NCBI GenBank assembly: GCA_017302105.1
Contig: JAFLCS010000003.1
Span: forward strand, 248,001 to 312,000
Length of the DNA stretch: 64,000 nt
Direction of reading: 5' to 3'
DNA from: Caulobacterales bacterium
GTDB lineage: Bacteria; Pseudomonadota; Alphaproteobacteria; Caulobacterales; Caulobacteraceae
The translations under genes and the position numbers were made by a program. This document shows positions 9,287-18,156 of the stretch, piece after piece (the stretch's first letter is position 1; the number at the start of each line of letters is the position of its first letter). Below the pieces are notes generated by a model. It was given only the letters and a program-made list of their open reading frames with translations. It was not told the origin of the DNA and did no database searches.

Positions 9287-10419
9287 CAGGGACGCCCCTC
9301 CAGGCCATATTGGCGTCCCGCCCCGACCTGGACGATTCTATGAATCTTCTGACGGAACATCGGACGAAGGGAGAGCCATAACAGCCCCAGCGGGAGCAGG
9401 TACTGGATGATGTTCAACCAAGCGTTGGAACCACACGCCGAGACTGCGGCGAACCCCAGGAGGCGCACGGCAATGGCCGATGAGGCGGCGATCGCGATGC
9501 GTCGAGAGTAGCCAGTCCGGCTGAAGCTCCCGCCGAGCAAGGCCGAGAGTGCCGCCGCCATGAAGGCCAGCACGTAGAGCGGACCCGACAGCCGGGCATG
9601 AGCTTCGGCGAGTAGCTTGAGGCGATTGCCCGTTTCCCATTCATTGGCCGGGTCGGGGAAGAGCAGGTCAGACAACCAACGGTCTGATTCCTTGTAGTGC
9701 AGCGCGCCGGTCGAAATGGCGTAGCTCCCGAGTTCAACGACATAATCGTCGAAGGAGACGTAGTTGAGTACGCCTTCGCGCGAGAATTCGGACATCGAAC
9801 CCGACGACAGGATGATGACCGGACGGCCGCCCAGCTCCGAGATGCGACCTTCTTCGGCGTCGTACAGCGTCGCGCCCTGATCCTTCTCAACATGGATGAA
9901 GAGATTTCGCAGCAGCCCATTCTGATCGATGCGTTGGGCATAGATCGTCAGGCCGGGCGCGCCTTCGACAAACTGTCCCTCCCGAACCAGGATCGAGGCC
10001 AGGTCTGCACGCACGGCATACAGCTCGCGCCGCATTTCCTGCATGGCCACCGGCTGGAGGAAGAGGTTGGAGGCGAGCGCCGCCAGGGCGATCAGGGACG
10101 CCAGGCGGAAGGCGGGATCAATCACCTGCCACCGGCTCATGCCGCCGGCGAAGCACACTACAATTTCGTGTTCCGAATGCAGGCGATTCAAGGCCATCAG
10201 GGCTCCGACCAAAACCCCGATGGGAAGGATCAGGGTGACGATCTGCGGCAGGGCGAGCGCCGTTACCTTGGCCAGGGTCCAGGCGCTTTGACCGCGCTCA
10301 ACAATCAGGTCGAGTTGGCCGAGACTCTGACCGAGAATGGCGACAAGCGTCAGCGCGCCGATCGCGGCAACGACCGGCCCGCCTATCTGTCGGAAAAGAT
10401 ATCGATCAATGATCTTCAT
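9286..10419 (-). CDS. lptF: LPS export ABC transporter permease LptF
   Basis: Partner permease of LptG in LptB2FG. The start MKIIDRYLFRQIGGP at 10419 matches the family N-terminus and gives 377 residues; the open frame extends to 10524 but that part is not family-like. Membrane helices are visible near residues 12-35, 50-75, 95-115 and in the last 110 residues (LYVLAFMAAALSALLGG and others). It is the first gene of the minus-strand operon and is divergent from pepA across a 119-base promoter region. Confidence 0.93.
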   Translation of the reverse strand: MKIIDRYLFRQIGGPVVAAIGALTLVAILGQSLGQLDLIVERGQSAWTLAKVTALALPQIVTLILPIGVLVGALMALNRLHSEHEIVVCFAGGMSRWQVIDPAFRLASLIALAALASNLFLQPVAMQEMRRELYAVRADLASILVREGQFVEGAPGLTIYAQRIDQNGLLRNLFIHVEKDQGATLYDAEEGRISELGGRPVIILSSGSMSEFSREGVLNYVSFDDYVVELGSYAISTGALHYKESDRWLSDLLFPDPANEWETGNRLKLLAEAHARLSGPLYVLAFMAAALSALLGGSFSRTGYSRRIAIAASSAIAVRLLGFAAVSACGSNAWLNIIQYLLPLGLLWLSLRPMFRQKIHRIVQVGAGRQYGLEGRP

Positions 10420-10538
10420 AGCGGACATTGCGAGCGAGGCCCGCGCGAGGCATTTATCATGCTCAAACGCGAACGCCATGTCCGCTGTGAGTTTAGAGTC
10501 GACGTTCGGTGGGCTGCCGAACAATCAGGAGTCCTTAG

Positions 10539-12008
10539 ATGAAGATCGAGTTCGTCGCCAAGGCTGGCGATGCAGACGCCGTCGCGCTGCTTGTATTTGA
10601 AGAATCAAGGCTTTCCTCAGCTGCACGGGATGCAGATGTAGTCCTTGGGGGGAGCATCTCCCGCGGAGCTCGGCAGGGTCGCTTTTCGGGCAAGGCGGGC
10701 CAGACCCTGCTGCTCGGAGGCACCTCTGAGTCGTCTCAGACCTGGCTGATCGGAGCCGGTGCCGAATCAGCTTTCCGTGATCTTGCGATCGAGACCGCCG
10801 CCGCTCACGCCTATAATGCTGCCAAGATGTCGGGTGCCCGCACCCTGGCGATCGAGCTGACACAGTTGCCTGCTGATGGTGCGGCCCGCGCGGCCTTCGC
10901 CGTTCGTTTGGCGGCCTACCGCTTCGACAAATACCGGACCACTCAGAAGCCAGAGAAGGTGCCGTCCGTCGAGACCGTCAGGATCGTCTGCGCCGACCCC
11001 AAAGCCACCAAGGCAGCGGCCAAGAGCTGGGATGCGCTCGCAGACGGGATCATGTTCACGCGCGATCTCGTTTCGGAACCGGCGAACATCCTTCACCCAC
11101 AGTCTTTCGCAGAGCGCTGCAAGGCGCTGAAGACCCTTGGACTTGAAGTCGAGGTGCTGGGCGAGAAGGAGATGGAGAAGCTCGGCATGGGCAGCCTGCT
11201 GGGCGTGGGTCAGGGCAGTGTGCGCGAGAGCCAGCTTCTGATCATGCGCTGGAATGGCGGGGCCAAGACCGAGGCTCCGATTGCCTTCATCGGCAAGGGA
11301 GTCTGTTTCGACACGGGTGGCATTTCGATCAAGCCTGCCGAGGGCATGGAAGAGATGAAGTGGGACATGGGAGGCGGCGGTGCCGTTGCCGGTCTTATGC
11401 ACGCCCTGGCTGGTCGCAAGGCCAAGGTGAATGCGGTCGGCGTCATCGGCCTTGTCGAGAATATGCCTGATGGAAACGCCCAGCGTCCGGGAGACGTGGT
11501 CAAGTCGATGTCGGGTCAGACCATCGAGGTCATCAATACCGATGCCGAAGGTCGCCTCGTTCTCGCCGATGCGCTCTGGTACACGCAGGATCGCTTCAAG
11601 CCCAAGTTCATGATCGACCTGGCGACCCTGACCGGGGCTATGATCGTCTCGTTGGGCATGGAATATGCGGGCGTCTTCTCGAACGACGACAAGCTGGCCG
11701 ACAACATCTTGGCGGCGGGACCCGTAACGGGCGAAAACGTCTGGAGACTGCCTCTGCCGGAAGCCTATGAGCGCCACATCGACAGTCCGATCGCCGATGT
11801 GAAGAACATGGGCAATGGCCGCTCGGGAGGCTCCATCACGGCGGCGCTGTTCCTGCAGCGTTTCGTCAACAAGGTTCCGTGGGCCCACATCGACATCGCG
11901 CCCACGGCCTGGACGAAGGATTCCAAGGTCGAAACGGTGCCGAACGGCGCGACCGGCTATGGTGTGCGCTTGCTGAACCAGATGGTCCAGGACCGCTACG
12001 AAGGCTGA
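10539..12008 (+). CDS. pepA: Leucyl aminopeptidase (M17)
   Basis: Cytosolic M17 metallo-aminopeptidase that removes N-terminal residues from peptides. 489 residues, with the family signature NTDAEGRLVLADAL, the metal-binding block GKGVCFDTGGISIKPA and the substrate-site segment GGSITAALFLQRF. A strong ribosome site (AGGAG) lies seven bases before the ATG. Divergent from lptF; convergent with the secreted protein at 12069, with a perfect hairpin between them. Confidence 0.96.
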   Translation: MKIEFVAKAGDADAVALLVFEESRLSSAARDADVVLGGSISRGARQGRFSGKAGQTLLLGGTSESSQTWLIGAGAESAFRDLAIETAAAHAYNAAKMSGARTLAIELTQLPADGAARAAFAVRLAAYRFDKYRTTQKPEKVPSVETVRIVCADPKATKAAAKSWDALADGIMFTRDLVSEPANILHPQSFAERCKALKTLGLEVEVLGEKEMEKLGMGSLLGVGQGSVRESQLLIMRWNGGAKTEAPIAFIGKGVCFDTGGISIKPAEGMEEMKWDMGGGGAVAGLMHALAGRKAKVNAVGVIGLVENMPDGNAQRPGDVVKSMSGQTIEVINTDAEGRLVLADALWYTQDRFKPKFMIDLATLTGAMIVSLGMEYAGVFSNDDKLADNILAAGPVTGENVWRLPLPEAYERHIDSPIADVKNMGNGRSGGSITAALFLQRFVNKVPWAHIDIAPTAWTKDSKVETVPNGATGYGVRLLNQMVQDRYEG

Positions 12009-12018
12009 ATGGCATGAG

Positions 12019-12053
12019 ATGGGCCGGACGCGATGATCGCGTCCGGCCCATCG
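12019..12053. terminator. Perfect hairpin between convergent genes
   Basis: A 17-base perfect inverted repeat (arms 12019-12035 and 12037-12053) with a one-base centre lies 11 bases after the pepA stop and 16 bases before the end of the minus-strand gene at 12069. It has no U-tract on the plus strand, but its position suggests a shared bidirectional terminator or mRNA end. Confidence 0.7.
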
Positions 12054-12068
12054 ACCTGTTTCGGAGGC

Positions 12069-12566
12069 CTAGTGCTCGCCGCTGGTGCCCATCGCCTCGG
12101 ATCCCGTCACGATCTCCGAAATGTACAGGCCGGCCGGAGCCGTCGTTGCCTCGCCGTAGATCCCGACCCAGATGTCGTACTGTCCTGACTGGGGCGATGT
12201 GAAGGTGACGGCGGGGTTCAGGCCATCATGGTCGTCGTTGCAATGCCAGGAGCCGTCGGCGCCATTCACAACCAGGGTCGTGTCGGCGTCCGAGACTGCT
12301 GAGATGATCAGCGGAAAATCTGTGCCGGCCTCGTAATTCACTCGGAAGTCGGGAGGGTTCGAAATGAAGCCGTTGCAGGTCTCGCCCAGACCGGAGGCAT
12401 CGATGTCGCCACCGGCAATCAGCGGGATCACAGCCGGATCCGGGACATAGCCGGTCATCAGGTTGAGCGTCCCGAAGGTCGGCTCGAGAGAGAAGTCCTG
12501 CGCAAGCGCGGGGCCGGCGACAAGAACGGCGGCCGTTGCGGCCAGGGCGGTAAGACGGGTTCTCAT
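12069..12566 (-). CDS. Secreted protein with PPC-like beta domain, unknown function
   Basis: 165 residues with a clear signal peptide (RLTALAATAAVLVAGPALAQ). The mature part has two well-separated cysteines (GETCNGFISNPPDFRVNY and SWHCNDDHDGLNPAVTF) and ends in a pattern resembling bacterial pre-peptidase C-terminal beta-sandwich domains (TTLVVNGADGSW, FTSPQSGQYDIWVG). I recognise no specific family. The start is fixed by the AGGAGA ribosome site upstream. The frame is open further upstream but not protein-like. Confidence 0.8.
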   Translation of the reverse strand: MRTRLTALAATAAVLVAGPALAQDFSLEPTFGTLNLMTGYVPDPAVIPLIAGGDIDASGLGETCNGFISNPPDFRVNYEAGTDFPLIISAVSDADTTLVVNGADGSWHCNDDHDGLNPAVTFTSPQSGQYDIWVGIYGEATTAPAGLYISEIVTGSEAMGTSGEH

Positions 12567-12698
12567 TGGATGGTTCTCCTGAAACGGTCGAACGAAGCGC
12601 CAGCCTCCCGAAATCAAGGCTTGTGGCTCTGCGTCCGGGTGAGCAGGATGCACAGACACTGGGGTCGGTAAAGTGATGAAACCGGGTTCGAGGAAAAT

Positions 12699-13163
12699 AT
12701 GAAGCCCGAAGCCAGAGGCGATGTCTGGTTCTACCATCTGGAGCGATCCTCTCTGGACCAGGTGCTGCCCGGGCTTCTCGAAAAGACGCTCCAGCGCGGC
12801 TGGCGCGCCTTGGTCCGCGTACGAGATCCGGCGCTTATGGGAATGCTGGATGAGCGCCTCTGGACCTGGCGAGATGAATCGTTCCTGCCGCACGGGCGGG
12901 CGGACGACGACCATTCTGATCGTCAGCCGGTCCTGCTGACTGCGGGAGTGGGCAATCCCAATCGCGCCGATGCCCTATTTCTTGTCGATGGGGCGGCTCC
13001 GGACGATGCTGCGGACTTTGAGCGCTGCCTGATCATTTTTGATGGTCAGGACACCGAGGCTCTGGCCCGGGCGCGCGAACAGTGGAAGTCTCTCAAACAG
13101 GCGGGAGCCGAGGCATCGTACTGGCGACAAAGTGAGGAGGGGACGTGGTCAAGAGCGGCTTGA
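12699..13163 (+). CDS. holC: DNA polymerase III chi subunit
   Basis: HolC links the clamp-loader complex to SSB during replication. 154 residues with the family features: start DVWFYHLERSSLDQVLPGLLEKTLQRGWRA, centre LWTWRDESFLPHG and DALFLVDG, end ERCLIIFDGQDTEALARAREQWKSLK. A GAGGAA ribosome site precedes the ATG. pepA-holC is a common alphaproteobacterial order, here separated by one minus-strand gene. Its 3' end overlaps the first I78-like lipoprotein gene by 19 bases. Confidence 0.94.
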   Translation: MKPEARGDVWFYHLERSSLDQVLPGLLEKTLQRGWRALVRVRDPALMGMLDERLWTWRDESFLPHGRADDDHSDRQPVLLTAGVGNPNRADALFLVDGAAPDDAADFERCLIIFDGQDTEALARAREQWKSLKQAGAEASYWRQSEEGTWSRAA

Positions 13164-13471
13164 GAGGCGGGGTACTCGCGGCGTTGGCTTTGGCGTGCGT
13201 AGCGTGCGGCGGTTCACCGACGACCGTGCCAGATCCGAACGCCACCGCATCGGCCCCGCCAAGCGAGCCGGTCGCCGCTGACCGTTGCGGGGCAGGCGAC
13301 CTTCAGTGGCTCGTCGGGGAACCCCGGACTTCGATTCCCGTTCCCGTTGATGTCAGCCACCGCAGAGTAACCTGTACGACCTGTCCCATCACGGAAGACT
13401 ATTCCGAAACGCGATTGAATATCTTCTATAATCGAGAATCTGGACTCGTGGAGCGCGTGTTCTGCGGATAG
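13145..13471 (+). CDS. I78-like protease-inhibitor family lipoprotein, copy 1
   Basis: 108 residues, GTG start preceded by GGAGGGG. A lipoprotein signal ends at a lipobox-like ALACVAC. The mature part follows the I78 inhibitor pattern: CGAGDLQWLVGEP, then RRVTCTTCPITEDYSETRLNIFYN and a terminal CG. Known I78 members are small extracellular serine-protease inhibitors, but the usual RPG-type turn is replaced by CTTC, adding a cysteine pair. First of four consecutive paralogues; overlaps holC by 19 bases. Confidence 0.82.
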   Translation: MVKSGLRGGVLAALALACVACGGSPTTVPDPNATASAPPSEPVAADRCGAGDLQWLVGEPRTSIPVPVDVSHRRVTCTTCPITEDYSETRLNIFYNRESGLVERVFCG

Positions 13472-13488
13472 CCAGGGAGGCAAGCGGC

Positions 13489-13782
13489 ATGAAACACCTG
13501 CTGATCGCAGCCATCTTCGTGGCGGGAGCCTGCGCGCCGGCTTCGCACCCGCCACAGATCGGGGGGCCGGATCCGGTGCCCCCTGAAAACGACCGGTGCC
13601 GCGCGTCGATCCACCAGGATCTCGTCGGTCGACAACACTCGGAGATCCCGGTGGCCCCTGCGGGTGCCCTCTGGCGGATCAGCTGTTCCAGTTGTGCGGT
13701 GACGATGGACTACAATCCACAACGAATGAACATCGTCTATGACGACCGCTCCGGGGTCATTCAGAGCGTGAGCTGTGGATGA
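13489..13782 (+). CDS. I78-like protease-inhibitor family lipoprotein, copy 2
   Basis: 97 residues with a short lipoprotein signal (LLIAAIFVAGACAP). The core reads CRASIHQDLVG, then WRISCSSCAVTMDYNPQRMNIVYDD and ends CG. It shares the CxxC at the same place as copy 1. A GGGAGG ribosome site precedes the ATG. Its stop overlaps the start of copy 3 (ATGA), indicating one transcript. Confidence 0.82.
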   Translation: MKHLLIAAIFVAGACAPASHPPQIGGPDPVPPENDRCRASIHQDLVGRQHSEIPVAPAGALWRISCSSCAVTMDYNPQRMNIVYDDRSGVIQSVSCG

Positions 13783-14051
13783 TGCGTCTGGTTCTTGTTG
13801 CGACCAGCTTGTTCCTGTGCGCGTGCACTATCCCGGAGCCTGCGCCGGCGGCACCACCGGCCTGGCAATGCGACGCCGAGGGCGCGCGGTCGCTTGTCGG
13901 TTCGCACAGAGGGGCTGTCATGTTCCCGGCCGATGCGGTCGTCCGTTTCGTCTGCACCGAATGCGCGATGACCCGGGACTACCGCTCGGACCGGCTGACT
14001 GTCTTCTACGACGCAGCCAGTGGCGTAATCGAGAATGTCCGATGCGTGTGA
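13779..14051 (+). CDS. I78-like protease-inhibitor family lipoprotein, copy 3
   Basis: 90 residues with a lipoprotein signal (LVLVATSLFLCACT). The core is CDAEGARSLVGSHRGAVMFP, then VRFVCTECAMTRDYRSDRLTVFYD and the terminal CV in place of CG. It carries the third CxxC of the array. It overlaps copy 2 by four bases and copy 4 by ten, so it is translated in a coupled series. Confidence 0.8.
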   Translation: MMRLVLVATSLFLCACTIPEPAPAAPPAWQCDAEGARSLVGSHRGAVMFPADAVVRFVCTECAMTRDYRSDRLTVFYDAASGVIENVRCV

Positions 14052-14506
14052 TCCTGACGACCGGCCTGTTCATGCTGGCGGCGTGTGGGGTTCCGGAAGC
14101 GCAAGCGCCTGACGATCAGGCTCCGTCTGAAGAGACACCCCAAGCGCCAGAGCAGGTCGAAGGATTGACCGAGCCGGCGGTGACCATGACGGCCGATCCG
14201 CCACCGCCCTATACCTATTGGGCTCCCGAGGGGACCGAGGTGCGCAACCATCCCAGCAATCCGAATGTCTGGATCGCCTTTGGCGAGGGCAGGAATGCCA
14301 TTTATTATTTCGGCGACGCCTGCAGGGCGGCGGCGAAACAGGCCTGGATCGGGCGCGCGCGGAGCGATCTGCCTGCGCCGCCGACCGGCGCCGAATGGCG
14401 CGTCTTTGAGACCGGCCAATCCGTTCTGCAGGATCTGCAATTGGACCGGTTGAATATCGAGATCGATCCTCAGACCCAGCAGGTCGTTTCGGTCAGCTGC
14501 GGCTAG
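14042..14506 (+). CDS. I78-like lipoprotein, longer copy 4
   Basis: 154 residues: lipoprotein signal (VILTTGLFMLAACG), an acidic Pro-rich linker, a unique segment (YTYWAPEGTEVRNHPSNPNVW), then an I78-like end CRAAAKQAWIGRARSDLPA...DRLNIEIDP with terminal CG. It lacks the CxxC of copies 1-3. The start at 14042 overlaps copy 3; the frame is open upstream but antiparallel to no signal sequence. Its stop overlaps that of the convergent ABC-F gene by four bases. Confidence 0.75.
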   Translation: MRVILTTGLFMLAACGVPEAQAPDDQAPSEETPQAPEQVEGLTEPAVTMTADPPPPYTYWAPEGTEVRNHPSNPNVWIAFGEGRNAIYYFGDACRAAAKQAWIGRARSDLPAPPTGAEWRVFETGQSVLQDLQLDRLNIEIDPQTQQVVSVSCG

Positions 14507-16386
14507 GCCTCTGCCAGGGCCTCTTCGGCCTGGACCCAGGCGGCTTCGGCGGCGTCGAGATCGGCCTGGGCCTTGGCGCGGGCGCGGCTGAGCCCTTCCA
14601 GCGCCTTGGGGTTCGAGACGGCGGCATTGGCCAGTTCGTCATCGAGTCGGGCCAGGTCGGCGCTGAGCGCGGTCATGCGATCCTCGGCCTTCTTGGCGGC
14701 GAAGCGCAGGGTCGAGGGCGAGGGGCCGTCCTTCTTTTTCGGCTTGGCCGGGGCGGGTGCGGGTGCGGGTTCGGCGGCGGCACCCAGCGTCTCGATCTGG
14801 CGCGGCTTGGCCCCGGCGGCCTTGGCCCGCTCAATGACGTAGCGAGCATAGTCGTCCATGTCGCCGTCGAACGGCTTCACCGTGCCCTCGGCGGTCAGCC
14901 AGAGGCGGTCTGCGACCAGTTCCATCAGCGAGCGGTCGTGGGTGATCAGGATCACCGCGCCCTGATAGTCGTTCAGCGCATCCAGAAGAGCGCGGCGGCT
15001 GTCGATATCCAGGTGGTTGGTCGGCTCGTCCAGGATCAGGACGTGCGGTGCCTCCATGGCGACCAGATTGAGCAGCAGGCGGGCGCGCTCACCGCCGGAC
15101 AGGCTGTCGACCCTGGTCTCCTGCTTCGCGAAGGGCAGGCCGAACTGGGCTAGGCGTGACCTGCGGCTGGATTCGGAGGCCTCCGGCATGGCCCGGCGGA
15201 TAATCTCCAGGGCGGTGTCGTTGGGATCCAGTGCCTCGATCTGGTGCTGGTGGAACCAGCCGACGCGCATCTTGCTCGAATGCAGATACTCGCCCTTCTC
15301 GGGCACAAGGGCCTCGGCGATCATCTTGGCGAAGGTCGATTTCCCGGCGCCGTTGACGCCGAGCAGGCCGATGCGGTCGTCCTCGTCCATACGCAGGTTC
15401 AGATTGCGCAGGATGGGCTTGCCGGGCTCGTAGCCAACATCGGCCTTTTCCAGCCGGATCAGGGGCGGGGCCAGCGGGCGTTTGGGCGAAGGCAGGACGA
15501 AGGGGGCGACGCGCTCTTCGGGTGGCAGGCTGATCGGCTGCATCTTGGCCAGGCGTTTGACGCGCGACTGGGCCTGGGTGGCCTTGGAGGCCTTGGCCTT
15601 GAAGCGATCCACGAAGGCCTGGAGGTGGGCGCGTTCAGCGTCCTGTTTGGCGCGGGTGGCTTCCAGCAGGCGCAGCTTTTCGGCCCGTCGCTTTTCGAAG
15701 TCGTCGTAGCCGCCAGTGTAGAGTTCGAGCCGCCGGTTGGCCATGTGCAGGATGTGGGTGCACGAGGCGTTGAGCAGCTCGCGGTCGTGGCTGATGATGA
15801 TGGCGGTGTGCGGGTATTTTCTGAGGCGGGCCTCAAGCCACAGGGCACCTTCCAGATCCAGATAGTTGGTCGGCTCGTCGAGCAGCAGGATGTCCGGCTC
15901 GGCGAACAGGGCCGCAGCCAGGGCCACCCGCATCCGCCAGCCGCCCGAGAACTCGGCCATGGGGCGGGCCAGGTCTTCCTGAGAGAAGCCCAGACCGACC
16001 AGGATTTCCGAGGCGCGTGACGGGGCACTCTCGGCGTCGATGGCGATCAGCCGCTCCCAGATCTCGCCCATCTCCTCGGGCGGGGCGGTGTCGAGCCGCT
16101 GCATCAGGGTGTGGCGCTCTTCGTCGGCCTCTAGAATCGTGTCGAGCAAGGTGACCGGCGTAGCCGGGTGTTCCTGGTCGACCGAGCCGATACGGGCGCG
16201 GTTGGGCAGGCTGATTTCGTCGCCCGGCGGCTGGAGCTGACCCAGGATCAGCTTGAACAAGGTGGATTTGCCAACGCCGTTGCGCCCGACCAGTCCGACC
16301 TTGGCTCCGGGCGGGACGCTGACGGAGGCCTTGTCCAGAAACGGACGGCCCCAGGCGGAGAAGGTCAGATCCTTGATCTGCAGCAT
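14503..16386 (-). CDS. ABC-F family ATPase
   Basis: 627 residues with two ABC domains and no membrane segments, the ABC-F plan of ribosome-associated ATPases. Walker A sites are GRNGVGKST (about residue 34) and GVNGAGKST; signatures are FSGGWRMR and LSGGERARL; Walker B segments are ILLLDEPTNYLD and VLILDEPTNHLD. A charged linker with ARxKQDAERAHLQ lies between domains, and a C-terminal coiled coil (TALSADLARLDDEL and on) follows a Pro/Ala/Lys stretch. This is most like the YheS/Uup group; the exact subfamily is not decided. Start MLQIKDLTFSAWG at 16386; divergent from ndk. Confidence 0.93.
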   Translation of the reverse strand: MLQIKDLTFSAWGRPFLDKASVSVPPGAKVGLVGRNGVGKSTLFKLILGQLQPPGDEISLPNRARIGSVDQEHPATPVTLLDTILEADEERHTLMQRLDTAPPEEMGEIWERLIAIDAESAPSRASEILVGLGFSQEDLARPMAEFSGGWRMRVALAAALFAEPDILLLDEPTNYLDLEGALWLEARLRKYPHTAIIISHDRELLNASCTHILHMANRRLELYTGGYDDFEKRRAEKLRLLEATRAKQDAERAHLQAFVDRFKAKASKATQAQSRVKRLAKMQPISLPPEERVAPFVLPSPKRPLAPPLIRLEKADVGYEPGKPILRNLNLRMDEDDRIGLLGVNGAGKSTFAKMIAEALVPEKGEYLHSSKMRVGWFHQHQIEALDPNDTALEIIRRAMPEASESSRRSRLAQFGLPFAKQETRVDSLSGGERARLLLNLVAMEAPHVLILDEPTNHLDIDSRRALLDALNDYQGAVILITHDRSLMELVADRLWLTAEGTVKPFDGDMDDYARYVIERAKAAGAKPRQIETLGAAAEPAPAPAPAKPKKKDGPSPSTLRFAAKKAEDRMTALSADLARLDDELANAAVSNPKALEGLSRARAKAQADLDAAEAAWVQAEEALAEA

Positions 16387-16402
16387 GGTCGAAATCGGCG
16401 GG

Positions 16403-16431
16403 TTGGAAAGCGGGGAGGGCGCCGCTATAAG
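16403..16431 (+). promoter_or_regulatory. Predicted sigma-70-type promoter of ndk
   Basis: TTGGAA (16403-16408) and TATAAG (16426-16431) are separated by 17 bases, 38 bases before the ndk ATG. Close match to a housekeeping consensus; transcription would start near 16438. Inferred from sequence only. Confidence 0.6.
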
Positions 16432-16469
16432 CCCGCGACCTTGAAACCCCAAACCAGAAGTCACTCCCC

Positions 16470-16889
16470 ATGACCGAACGCACCTTCTCAATCATCAAGC
16501 CCGACGCCACACGCCGCAATCTGACCGGCGCGATCAACGCCCTGATCGAGGGTGCCGGCCTGCGCATCGTCGGCCAGCGCCGCATTCGCCTGACAGAGGA
16601 TCAGGCCAAGAAATTCTACGAGGTTCACGCCCACCGCCCGTTCTATAACGAACTGGTCGGCCAGATGATTGCCGAGCCGGTCGTGGTTCAGGTGCTGGAA
16701 GGCGAAAACGCCGTGGCCCGTTACCGCGAAGTCATGGGGGCCACCAACCCGCAGGAAGCCGCCGAAGGCACCATCCGCAAGGCCTTCGCCCTGTCGATCG
16801 GCGAGAACTCGGTCCACGGCTCTGATTCGCTGGAAAACGCTGGCATCGAGATCGCCCAGTTCTTCGATGCAGCGCAGATTCCGGGCTAG
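16470..16889 (+). CDS. ndk: Nucleoside diphosphate kinase
   Basis: Balances nucleoside triphosphate pools by gamma-phosphate transfer from ATP through a phosphohistidine. 139 residues starting [16 protein letters not shown]. The active-site segment normally NxxHGSD reads [13 protein letters not shown] near residues 112-124, with the catalytic histidine present. Length and motifs are fully typical. Confidence 0.97.
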   Translation: MTERTFSIIKPDATRRNLTGAINALIEGAGLRIVGQRRIRLTEDQAKKFYEVHAHRPFYNELVGQMIAEPVVVQVLEGENAVARYREVMGATNPQEAAEGTIRKAFALSIGENSVHGSDSLENAGIEIAQFFDAAQIPG

Positions 16890-16898
16890 GCGCAAGCC

Positions 16899-17540
16899 AT
16901 GACTCAGATGGGCCGAGGGGCGCTGGGACTGGCCGCGCTCCTCGCCCTGACTGCTGGATATGTTGACGCCGTCGGGTTTCTCGAACTCGGCGGCTTTTTC
17001 CTGTCTTTCATGAGCGGCAATTCGACCCGGCTGGGTGTCGGTGTCGGAACGAGCGATCCGGCGATCGCGGCTCGGGCCACATTGCTGATCGCCATGTTTG
17101 TGTTCGGCGTCTTTCTCGCGGCGCTAACCCCGGAGCGCGCGCGCCATCGCAAATCCTGGTTGCTTTGCGCCGTCGCTCTGTCGCTGGGCGGTGCGGCGCT
17201 GGGAGCCGACAGTCACCCCGTTCTGGCGGGCGGGCTCGCCGCCGTGGCGATGGGTGCGCTGAACATTGTCTTCCAGCGCGATGGGGAGATCTCGGTCGGG
17301 GTGACCTATATGACCGGCAGCCTGGTACGGCTGGGTGCCCGTCTGGCGGCCGCCTTCAAAGGTGGTCCGCCATGGGCCTTTGCGCCGTTCCTCCTGCTGT
17401 GGGCGGCGATGGCGTGCGGGGCCGTGCTGGGGGCCGTCTCGCACCAGCTTCTGGCGTCAGGCGCGTTCTGGTTGGCGGCCGTCGCCTGTCTGGCAACCGC
17501 CTTGATTGCAGTGGTCGGCAAGCTCGACGCGGATACCTAA
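16899..17540 (+). CDS. DUF1275 (YoaK-like) membrane protein
   Basis: 213 residues with about six membrane helices. The family opening is clear: ALTAGYVDAVGFLELGGFFLSFMSGNSTRLGVG. The later YMTGSLVRLGARLA block is also conserved. Function is not established; some relatives are annotated as putative transporters. It starts nine bases after ndk and may be co-transcribed. Confidence 0.88.
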   Translation: MTQMGRGALGLAALLALTAGYVDAVGFLELGGFFLSFMSGNSTRLGVGVGTSDPAIAARATLLIAMFVFGVFLAALTPERARHRKSWLLCAVALSLGGAALGADSHPVLAGGLAAVAMGALNIVFQRDGEISVGVTYMTGSLVRLGARLAAAFKGGPPWAFAPFLLLWAAMACGAVLGAVSHQLLASGAFWLAAVACLATALIAVVGKLDADT

Positions 17541-17574
17541 CCGAGCCGGTGATGGCTGCTCGAGCCGACAGGCC

Positions 17575-18156
17575 CTATGCCACCGTTTGAACCGCGTCGG
17601 CCAAGGCTGAAGGATAGAGGCCATGTTCGGCCTTCAGCACCCGCGCCGCCAAGGTCTCGCCGGTGTCGCCGGGAAGCACCGGCACGCGCGCCTGGGCGAT
17701 GATGGGACCGGCGTCCATTTCGGCAACGACGTGGTGGACGGTGCAGCCGGCTTCCTTATCGCCGGCCTCAAGGGCGCGGCGGTGGGTATCCAGGCCAGGA
17801 AATCGGGGCAGGAGCGAGGGATGGATATTGATCAAACGGCCCTGCCAGGACTGAACGAAGTCGGGCGTCAGCAGGCGCATATAGCCGGCTAGGGCGACCC
17901 ATTCGACGTCGTGAGCGACCAATTCGGCCTGAAGGGCCGCCTCATGCGCGGCGCGATCCTTGCCGAAGGGGGCCTGGTTCACCGCGATGGCCTCGACACC
18001 GAGATCGCGGGCCCGGTGCAGTCCGGGGGCCTCGGGCTTGTTCGAGAGAACACAAACGACCTCGTAGGGGCAGGACGACTCGCGCGCGGCCTCGATCAGG
18101 GCGACCATGTTGGAGCCGGTTCCGGAGATCAGGATGGCGACGCGCGCCCGTGTCAT
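17575..18156 (-). CDS. purN: Phosphoribosylglycinamide formyltransferase
   Basis: Transfers a formyl group from 10-formyltetrahydrofolate to GAR, step three of purine synthesis. 193 residues with the N-terminal [16 protein letters not shown], the catalytic [20 protein letters not shown] and the [13 protein letters not shown] segment. It overlaps purM by ATGA, the usual purM-purN operon. Confidence 0.97.
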   Translation of the reverse strand: MTRARVAILISGTGSNMVALIEAARESSCPYEVVCVLSNKPEAPGLHRARDLGVEAIAVNQAPFGKDRAAHEAALQAELVAHDVEWVALAGYMRLLTPDFVQSWQGRLINIHPSLLPRFPGLDTHRRALEAGDKEAGCTVHHVVAEMDAGPIIAQARVPVLPGDTGETLAARVLKAEHGLYPSALADAVQTVA

